Shown here one piece after another: positions 57,280 through 64,000 of a stretch of 64,000 bases of DNA; the first letter of the stretch is position 1, and every line of letters begins with the position of its first letter. Below the pieces are notes generated by a model that did not search any database, was not told the origin of the DNA, and worked only from the letters and a program-made list of their open reading frames with translations. The stretch comes from Geotrypetes seraphini (lineage: Eukaryota > Chordata > Amphibia > Gymnophiona > Dermophiidae): the NCBI RefSeq assembly GCF_902459505.1, contig NC_047085.1, positions 131,339,521-131,403,520 on the forward strand, given 5' to 3'. The position numbers and the translations under genes are program-made.

Positions 57280-57829
57280 GACACTCAGGATCCTCTTTTG
57301 GAAGTCTAGACACACTATCCTCCAGTAAGTTTTTCAGAGGTAGGAAAAACTTATGTAAAGTCCACCATTATCATTCTTATGACCCCTAGGTCTGCTGGCC
57401 TAAATATCGTAGTCCGGAGACTCCATGAACTGTTCTCTTGGAATAGGGAGATATAACTAGTTTGGTATTCAGGGCCATACTGCCAGAAATCTAGGTACTC
57501 AACTTTTACACACCCTTATGCTCTTAGAGTAACATAAGATGTTTCAAGACAAGATGAAAAGTTCATCCTGACCAGGGTTTCTTTTTTTAAATACACCTGA
57601 GTATTTCCTCCCACATTCCTAATGTGAAAAAAAACATATGTGACAATCATAACCACTTTACAACTTTTACTAGGAACATGGGTATTTCAGAAGCCTTCAT
57701 TAAAGGGCTAGCAGAGGCGGAGCTAATTCCTGAGACATCAGTGTAGTGACATACCACAAAATGTTACTGTTTAACAGGGTTTTCAATTATCCATTAATTT
57801 TTTTTTTTTTTTTTTTTTTCAAAATTCAG
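57280..57829. other. Intron 3 end
   Basis: No feature recognised apart from the T-rich acceptor tract of exon 4 (57797-57829). Confidence 0.4.
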
Positions 57830-57949
57830 GAATCAAAGAAGAGATATGCCAGGGAAGCAATTCTTAAACGTACTAAAAGAAAATGGCGTCCACTTCCATT
57901 TTCCATCATGGAGAATTTAATGCCTCCTTTTCCACAGCCTGTTCAGCAG
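57830..57949 (+). CDS. DSC: Desmocollin coding exon 4: furin site and mature N-terminus
   Basis: A 120-bp phase-0 exon (40 codons) between a T-rich acceptor ending ATTCAG and donor GTAGGT. Residues 14-17 are RTKR, a proprotein-convertase site; cutting there leaves mature KW at 18-19. The tryptophan (57884-57886) is the conserved Trp2 that swaps between partner EC1 domains. ENLMPPFPQPVQQ follows, matching the desmocollin ENSLGPFP..VQQ strand, with the glutamate that helps bind calcium. Mammalian paralogues have RW at this end, so K at position 1 is a mild difference. Confidence 0.96.
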
Positions 57950-58320
57950 GTAGGTCATGTAGTTCATACTTGTCTTAGTACTTTTACTAAGTATTGTGTG
58001 CTGAGCATTGCTTAACACTGTATTATGAATGCTACAATTTCTTTCTTACTGAATAGTTATGAGGATAAGCATTTTGGCTTATGTATGAGGCATATATGGA
58101 AATCATTATTGACACAATAGACGTATCATAAGACTTTAACAAATGTCAAATTTAATGGTGCCCAAAAATAATACCGTCTCTTGTGCCACTGAAAATTAAG
58201 TTACTGCTTAATTTTTAATGTAGGTTCAGTTTTTATACTTTTTCAAGCAAACTCTGCAGGAGATTTTTGATCTTAGAACATTTATAGGTGCAGTAGTGCA
58301 TTTCAGTTTTTTTACATTCA

Positions 58321-58503
58321 GGGCTCCTTTTACAAAGGTGCGCTAGCGTTTTTAACGCACGCACCGGATTAGCACGTGCTATAGCATGCGCTGGCCAAAA
58401 ATCTGCCTGCTCAAAAGGAGGCGGTAGCGGCTAGCGTGTGCAGCAATTTAGCGAGCGCTATTCCACTCGTTAAGGCCCTAGCGCGCCTTTGTAAAAGGTG
58501 CCC
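58321..58503. mobile_element. Harbinger-like MITE, TCA flanks
   Basis: 183 bp with ends GGGCTCCTTTTACAAAGGTG / CGCCTTTGTAAAAGGTGCCC. TCA lies on both sides (58318-58320, 58504-58506). Same family as 4020-4205. Confidence 0.85.
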
Positions 58504-58756
58504 TCAGTGTTTTTGTCCATATGTCCCAGAAAACGTGCAGACCATGTATCAAAATATTGTGGGGCAGACCTGAACCAATTTGCTTGGATATAATGGTTGG
58601 TACCAAAATTTAGGTGCTGGGATTAATATCCATGCTCTCCTGATGCTCCTCCCCCTCCCCCTCATGATCTTGAAATCTTTGTCCTATAATCTGCTGGCAG
58701 GAGAACAGCTTTCACATATATATATGAGCCTCTTGTTGGTCAGGTTCAGCTTAGAT

Positions 58757-58950
58757 CAGGGGTAGGCAATTATGGTCCTTGAGAGCAACAGGCAGGTCAG
58801 GTTTTCAGAGTATCCCCAATGAATATGTATGAGATGGATTTGCATGCACTGCCTCCTTGAGATGCAAATCTATCTCATGCCTATTTATTGTGGATATCCT
58901 GAAAACCTGATCTGCCTGTGGCTTTCAAGGACCGTAATTGCCTACCCCTG
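58757..58950. mobile_element. hAT-type MITE, 194 bp
   Basis: The inverted ends CAGGGGTAGGCAATTA / TAATTGCCTACCCCTG and inner arms GGTTTTCAGAGTATCC / GGATATCCTGAAAACC. Flanks GCTTAGAT and GTCTAATG match poorly. Confidence 0.8.
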
Positions 58951-59339
58951 GTCTAATGAGTTGAATTGTGTAGTGCGGGCCAATCATACAAGATTACAAG
59001 GCACCATGTGTGTTATATTGTGAGACTGAATCTGGCTGGCAGAGGAAGTTTGGTATTAAGAAGTATTCTGCTGCTTTGAAAGATGGGAGGAAGGGATAGC
59101 TCCAGGTATTGGGGAAGGAAGGGGAGTTGAGGCAGGTGGAAGAGTCTGGGGATAAAAGAAGGCAAGAGAGCCCAGTTCAGCTTCTTCTGCAGTCCGCTTT
59201 TGCTTGTGATTTTAAAATTGAAGTATTGTGCCTTACGCCATGGTTATATCAGTGGCAAATTGCCACTGATATAACAACAAGGCAATTTTTAAGATGCTTT
59301 GGCTAGCTTTAAATACCCATCTTGTCCTTGTAGATTGTA

Positions 59340-59795
59340 GAGACTAAACAAAACTTTAAGCTTATATATTGCATCTTCTCTATAAATATAGATCTCGGCA
59401 CGGTTTACAAAAGTTAAAAGGGAAGTACAGTGGTAGGGGGACACGGAAATTTACATTTTTGAAAATAGCCAAGTTTTCAGGTGTCTACAAAATAGTTGGA
59501 AAGAGCCCAGGTTGCGCAGTTGGGCGGTGAAATTATTCCAGAGCTCTGTAGTTTTGCAGTGAAGAGATTTCCCTAGCTTTCCAATGTAAGTAATGTCTTT
59601 TAGTGAGGAGAAAGATAATTTGAGCTTTTGAATAGATCTGGTAATGTCAAGTCTCGCAGCATTTCAAGACAGAGGAATTAAAAGGGAAAGAAGGCAATGA
59701 AGGATTTTGAAAGTTAAACAGGCACAATTAAAGTAGATTCTGGTAATTACTGAGAGCCAGTGGAGTTGTAGCAAGAGTGGCGAAATATGGCCAAA
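59340..59795 (-). mobile_element. L2-type LINE 3' region (minus)
   Basis: Reversed coding (FGHISPLLLQLHWLSVITRI, YFNCACLTFKILHCL on the minus strand, 59664-59790) and 3' sequence with CGGCACGGTTTACAAAAG. It abuts an L1 3' end at 59796. Confidence 0.8.
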
Positions 59796-60066
59796 TTTGC
59801 TCTTGTTGGTGGAATCATTGACATCTTTTGTAGATTTGTTATAGTTGCCCTTTATCTCTATTTTCCATTGTATTGCACCCACACATCCGGGGGGGGGGGG
59901 AGGGGGCGGAGCGGGAGGGGGTATATTTTTTGTTTTGGTATTATTCCTTATGGTAATGATGGATGGGGGAGGGAATTTTTATCTTTTGTATAGATTCTGA
60001 TTGTTTATAAGTGTTTATTTGATTATTATTATTTGTATGTAACTTGTATTGCATTTTTTGTTGGGG
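59796..60066 (+). mobile_element. L1 LINE 3'UTR
   Basis: TTTGTAGATTTGTTATAGTT and the ACACATCCGGGGG block followed by G-rich text and TGTAACTTGTATTGCATTTT. Near-complement of 8080-8345. No clear poly(A) remains. Confidence 0.8.
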
Positions 60067-60470
60067 GTGGGGGGTAGGACTGTTCCACGATTCTCTAACC
60101 AGTGCTTATAACAGACGCCTGTTACAGAATTGTGGTTTTAGGCGAAGGACTGGTCCCTCCCTCGCCTAAAAGGTCTTGTTTTGGGCATTTGTGACTTGGC
60201 CAAAATATTTTTGGGGAAATAGGACTTAAAGGTAGACATAGTGGCGGTCTGGGCGATGAAATGCCTGAATGTATAGGTAGGCCAGACATTTCCCTGCTGC
60301 CTACTTTGGGCGCTTAAAGCCTTAGGCCAAAAAAATGTGTGTGTGTGTGGTTTTTTTTTTAAAATTATTATGCCCTCATGCTTCTAAGAAACGCAGAACA
60401 GGTAGGCCAATGTGCGTAAAGTATCTAAGTGATCTGTTTTAAACTACTATTTTTTTGATTTTGTTTACAG
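60067..60470. other. Intron 4 end
   Basis: A G-rich start, a (GT)n run at about 60338-60350 and the exon 5 acceptor tract; otherwise nothing recognised. Confidence 0.35.
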
Positions 60471-60626
60471 ATCCAGTCTGATACTCAGGAAAATTATACT
60501 ATTCGCTATTCCATTTCTGGAGAGGGTGTCGATGTACCACCACTTCAATTGTTTTTCATCGATGAAAAGACAGGAGAAATCTCTGTTACGAGGACTATCG
60601 ATCGTGAGGAGTATCCACAATTTAAA
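60471..60626 (+). CDS. DSC: Desmocollin coding exon 5: EC1 central strands
   Basis: A 156-bp phase-0 exon (52 codons) after acceptor TTTACAG, ending before GTAAGG. It begins IQSDTQENYTIRYSISGEGV and runs to TIDREEYPQFK. It carries the N-glycosylation-type sequon NYT, the DEKTGEI turn and the DRE calcium motif (residues 44-46 of the exon). Compared with human desmocollins, the stretch before FFIDEKTG reads PPLQL rather than EPxNL. Confidence 0.96.
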
Positions 60627-61226
60627 GTAAGGGTCATCAATAACTAGCTTCTTTTTTTTAATGGATATTACCTCTTGTCTCCATGCAACTTGTAACTCAG
60701 TGGGCATGGGAAAGAAATACACATGTAATCTATTCCTAGGGGCAACTCGACATTTAGCATTTGCTACTCGGCAGCATACTTTTGTAAAAACCTGTCATAG
60801 TCTATTAATTAGAGCTTTGCATTCATTATAAGTAAGCCGCCATCTTTTGGACATGAGTTCAAGGCTTCCCTTTGCCACTGACTGTTTCACATTTGAGAGC
60901 TACTTTATCTATCTGAATCAAGAAACTGGGTGAAATCAAGCCCTTTGTCTTGATTTTGTGGTTTTTTTTTCTTATTAGCAAACTGAACATTTATTAACTT
61001 CTAGTGCAGTCGTCTTCTCCAGCAGGTTTGTTCTCAATCCAAGATACCAATTGGCCTTTGGAGCAATTCATCATGGGGATCATGTCCTTGAAGTGCTTAA
61101 AATGGGCTATATATATATTAAAACCTACACTCGCATAAAAAATGGCTTAAAAACAAAACTTCCAAAGAATAGCTATGTGTTAGGTGAGGTTTGGTTGATT
61201 CATGTGACTTTCTTTTTCTCTTGAAG

Positions 61227-61371
61227 CTAATAGGACGTGCAACAACTATTGAAGGATATTCACCAGAAGAGCAACTTGAAATAATAATCAAAATTGAGGA
61301 TCAGAATGATAACGCTCCAGAATTCACAGAAGGCACTTTCTGTATGAATATACAAGAAAACAGCAAAGCTG
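61227..61371 (+). CDS. DSC: Desmocollin coding exon 6: EC1 end and EC1-EC2 calcium linker
   Basis: A 145-bp exon, phase 0 in and phase 1 out, between CTTGAAG and GTAAAA. It encodes LIGRATTIEGYSPEEQLEII, then IKIEDQNDNAPEF, the calcium-binding linker, and ends ..IQENSKAG, the first strand of EC2. The cell-adhesion recognition tripeptide, at the position of HAV in classical cadherins and F/YAT in mammalian desmocollins, reads RAT here. The donor is weak beyond +4, but the phase fits the expected glycine split. Confidence 0.95.
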
Positions 61372-61455
61372 GTAAAAGCATTTGATTTGTAAGCATAACT
61401 TGAGATTTGTTAGTGAATTAAAATGTACAGTAGATATAGTTGAACATAAAACTTA

Positions 61456-61641
61456 GGGCTCTTTTTACAAAGCCGCGTTAGTGGCTTTATCGCACGCACC
61501 TTTTTAGCATGTGCTAACCCCCGCGCTAGCCAAAAAACTACTGCCTGCTCAAGAGGAGGCGGTAGCGGCTAGCGCGGCCGGAAAATTAGCGCACGCTATT
61601 ACACATGTTAAACCGCTAACGCGGCTTCGTAAAAGGAGCTC
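61456..61641. mobile_element. Harbinger-like MITE, TTA target duplication
   Basis: 186 bp with ends GGGCTCTTTTTACAAAGCCG / CGGCTTCGTAAAAGGAGCTC, flanked by TTA (61453-61455, 61642-61644). The GAGGCGGTAGCGGCTAGCGC hairpin arm is shared with the other copies. Confidence 0.88.
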
Positions 61642-61649
61642 TTAGCTTT

Positions 61650-62050
61650 CTTAACAGCCTAACAATAATAAAATGACTAAATATAAACACAGATACAAAC
61701 AAATAGGTGAACTTAGAAACAACAAATTTAAAACTAATACGACTTAGCTTGTTTTTTTATACTGTTTAATGTATTTGCTTTGCTTTGGTTTTATATGTTT
61801 TAGATTGTTCATCTTTATGTCATAATTTTGAATGTATTTTGGGATTTGCTTAGTTTTAAGTGGACTATAATTTTTTTAAAATAAACATTTAACACTGCAT
61901 AATAACCGTATAATAGAAATATGATAAATGTCAGTATAGTACAAACAATGCCATAATAGGTGGCATGGGAGAACATTCAAATAACGTAGATATTACACAA
62001 GGTCAGTGTAATACCAATGAAACACCTAAAAAGCACACATTAGTATAGTC
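61650..62050 (-). mobile_element. LINE-derived repeat (minus), L2-like
   Basis: AACAGCCTAACAATAATAAA ... ATATAAACACAGATACAAAC matches the inner part of 50570-50780. A TTTTAAGTGGACTATAATTT segment is followed by A/T-rich text. Confidence 0.5.
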
Positions 62051-62054
62051 AAAT

Positions 62055-62235
62055 AACTTAAGAACATAATAGTCTTACTGGATCAGATCAATCTTGCCCA
62101 ATATTTTGTCTTCATGGTGACTAATGCAGGACACTAGTACCTGGCAAAACCCCAAATAGTAGCAACATTCCATGCTACCTATCCATAGCAAGAAGCGGCT
62201 TCCCCCATGTCTGTGAATAGCAGACTATGGACTTT
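62055..62235 (-). mobile_element. CR1 LINE 3' end (minus)
   Basis: Begins AGAACATAATAGTCTTACTG and runs backwards through CAACATTCCATGCTACCTAT and CCCCCATGTCTGTGAATAGC to the start of an opposed CR1 fragment. Confidence 0.75.
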
Positions 62236-62244
62236 TCCTCCAGG

Positions 62245-63305
62245 ATGGGGGGATTAAGTCAAGGAATTATCTGGATGGGAGCATCTGGAAAGAGTGGAAA
62301 TGCAGTGGGCAAAACTGAAAGGAGTAATTGTAAGAGCAACAAACCTTTTTCTGAGGCAAGTAAGTAAAAGTAAGAGGAAAAGGAGGCCGCTTTGGTTCTC
62401 AAAAGTAGCAGCTGAGAAGGTAAAGAATAAGAGGTTAGCTTTCGTAAACTACAAAAGAACACATAAAGAGACAGGCAAAAATATCTGGAAAAGCTGAGAG
62501 GCTAGAAGAAAAAATAGCTGACAAGGTAAAATGGAGAGACAAGACATTTTTTAGATATATTAGTGGTAGGAAGAAGTGCAAAAGTGGCATTCTGAAACTC
62601 AAAGGTGAAGGGGAGAAATATGTAGAAGCTGATAAAAAGCTGAATTGCTTAACAAATATTTGTTTTGTGTGGGAGCAGGACCATAGAAGTCAAACATGAA
62701 TAGAGATGGAGGAGTGGAAGACCCTGATCGATTTTCAGAGGGTTGTGTTTGTGAGGAGCTAGCTAAAATAAAAGTAGACAAAGTGATGGGGCTGGATGTG
62801 CTGAAGGAACTTAGGGAAGTTCTGGTGGCTACGCTGACTGACTTTTTCAATGAGTCTAGATTTGGGAGTGGTACCGGAGGACTGGAGAAGGGTGGATGTA
62901 GTCCCTCTCCACAAAAGTGGAAGTAAGGAAGAAGTAGGGAATTGCAGGCTGGTATGTCTGACTTCTGTGGTAAGCAAATTAATGGAAACACTTTTAAAAC
63001 AGAAAATGGTCAAGTTTCTGGAATCCTGTAGATTTTAGGACTAGAGATACCATAAATACTGATAATTTTTTTGACTGGGTGACCAGAGAATTGGATAAAG
63101 GGAGTGCACTAGATGTGATGTAGTTAGATTTTAGCAAAGCCTTTGACAGTGTTGCACACAGAAGTCTAATAAATAAACTGAGTGCCCTCGGGATGGGTCC
63201 CAAAGTGATGGGCTAGTTCAAGAAGTGTAGGGTGACAGTGGATAGTGATCAGTGGAGATTGCTCTGAGGAAAGGGATGTTACCAGTGGTGTGCCTCAAGG
63301 TTCTG
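62245..63305 (+). mobile_element. CR1 LINE, ORF2 linker and RT N-terminal part
   Basis: The linker (SKRKRRPLWFSKVAAEKVKN) is followed by the RT region: VPEDWRRVDVVPLHKSGSKE, GNCRLVCLTSVVSKLMETLL, then LDFSKAFDSVAHRSLINKLS. Several frame changes and stops (for example near 62497, 62697 and 63038). It ends where a CR1 of the opposite strand begins. Confidence 0.85.
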
Positions 63306-64000
63306 AAGTGCCCTAACCTATTTAGTTTTTCCTCATATAAGAAGAGTTTCATACCCTTTATTATCTTGGTCACTCTTCTTTGAACTTTTTTCTAGTTCTA
63401 TTATATCTTTTTTGAGATAAGGAGACCAGAATTGAACGTAATGCTCAAGGTGAGGTTGAACCATGAAGTGATACAAAGGTATTATAGCATTCTTAGTCTT
63501 ATTTACTATCACTTTTCTAATAATTCCCAGCATCTTGTTTGCTTTTTTGGCCACCACCGTACATTGTAGTCAGCATATTGACTACAATGACATCCAGATC
63601 TTTTTCTTGGATGCTGACGCTGAAGGAGGATTTTAACATCTGGTAACTATGATGGCAGATAAAGGCCAAATGGCTCATCCATCTTGCCCATCCACAGCAT
63701 CCACTATCTCCTCTTTCCTAAGAGATCCCATATGCTTGTCACACACTTTCTTGAATTCAGACATAGATTTTGTCTCCACTTCTACTGGGAGACTATTCCA
63801 CACATCTACCACCCTTTCTGTAAAAAAAGTATTTCCTTAGATTACTCCTGAGCCTATTACCTTCTTATCTCATTCTATGTTATCTCACTCTGGAGTTTCC
63901 TTTCAATTGAAAGAGACTTGCCTTGTGTATTTATGCCATATAGGTATTTAAACATTTCTATCATATTTCCCCTCACCCACCTTTCTTCCAAAGTATACAG
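63306..64000 (-). mobile_element. CR1 LINE, RT C-terminus (minus), running off the window
   Basis: The minus strand at 63333-63557 encodes KKANKMLGIIRKVIVNKTKN, AIIPLYHFMVQPHLEHYVQF and WSPYLKKDIIELE. From 63640 a second CR1 3' part reads backwards: GATGGCAGATAAAGGCCAAA, then the reversed WNSLP-type and MIEMFKYL-type segments to base 64000. Confidence 0.85.

Larger units (their letters stand above)
19425..64000 (+). other. DSC: Desmocollin gene, 5' half (start codon to EC1 end); continues past the window
   Basis: Desmocollins are calcium-dependent desmosomal cadherins that join epithelial cells. Six exons read in order give signal peptide, prodomain, furin site, mature N-terminus and EC1. 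Seen directly: GT/AG splice sites throughout, with matching phases (0, 1, 0, 0, 0, then 1). Family landmarks include GRVNLEDC in the prodomain, RTKR followed by KW at the mature end, IQSDTQENYTI, TIDREEY and IEDQNDNAPEF. The paralogue is unclear: PFPQPVQQIQSD resembles mammalian DSC1, while YSISG.GVD and VNLEEC-like stretches resemble DSC3 or DSC2. The next exon, expected to begin in phase 1 and encode an ATDxDEP motif, was not found before base 64000. Confidence 0.93.

Noticed and set aside
61381-64000. Desmocollin exon 7 (EC2 start, ATDxDEP)
   Set aside because: Searched by eye in all frames; only CR1, MITE and L2-like sequence was found, so the exon probably lies beyond the window.
1-64000. 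CRISPR arrays, tRNA genes, bacterial operons
   Set aside because: No regularly spaced repeats, no intact tRNA cloverleaf and no bacterial-type gene arrangement; tRNA-like boxes seen are SINE heads.

Overview
The window looks like a piece of a repeat-rich, non-mammalian tetrapod genome, most likely an amphibian and perhaps a caecilian. The grounds are L2, CR1 and L1 LINEs, a Penelope-like element, a DIRS-type fragment, a Helitron and many hAT, Harbinger-like and Tc1/mariner-like DNA transposons, all packed around one vertebrate gene with large introns. The species call is an inference from repeat style and was not checked against a database.

The one host gene I recognise is a desmocollin (desmosomal cadherin) on the + strand. 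Six coding exons lie in the window: 19425-19472 (signal peptide), 28307-28388, 48536-48732, 57830-57949, 60471-60626 and 61227-61371. Splice sites are canonical and phases agree at every junction. Together they encode about 249 residues: signal peptide, prodomain, the furin site RTKR, and extracellular cadherin repeat 1 (EC1) through its DxNDNAPEF calcium motif, stopping one base into a glycine codon. The rest of the gene (EC2-EC5, membrane segment, plakoglobin-binding tail) lies beyond base 64000. Introns 1-5 are about 8.8, 20.1, 9.1, 2.5 and 0.6 kb.

Layout. 1-19 kb is upstream DNA: a perfect 86-bp palindrome, a SINE split by a Harbinger-like MITE, an L1 5' end with ORF1, and a minus-strand Penelope-like element (about 7.57-11.5 kb) broken up by L1, CR1 and hAT insertions. 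A 1,957-bp hAT element with perfect 8-bp target duplications and a Tigger-like element follow, then the presumed promoter. Intron 1 (19.5-28.3 kb) holds a 1,056-bp hAT, a mariner copy, a 1,003-bp hAT and 5S-rRNA-like fragments. Intron 2 (28.4-48.5 kb) holds a 3.8-kb composite hAT, a 449-bp TA-flanked element, a minus-strand Helitron, a CR1 lying in the loop of an inverted repeat, an L1 whose reverse transcriptase is split by a 1,896-bp nearly fully palindromic TA-flanked transposon, and a 2,235-bp hAT carrying an L2. Intron 3 (48.7-57.8 kb) holds a DIRS-type fossil, an L2 and a large inverted-repeat element with a 1.8-kb hAT inside it. The right end (58-64 kb) holds exons 5-6, two Harbinger-like MITEs and opposed CR1 fragments.

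No tRNA gene, CRISPR array or bacterial-type feature was seen. I did not find a clearly new protein-coding system. The most unusual structures are palindromic DNA transposons, several with independent proof of insertion from target duplications or from a host LINE reading frame that becomes continuous when the insert is left out.
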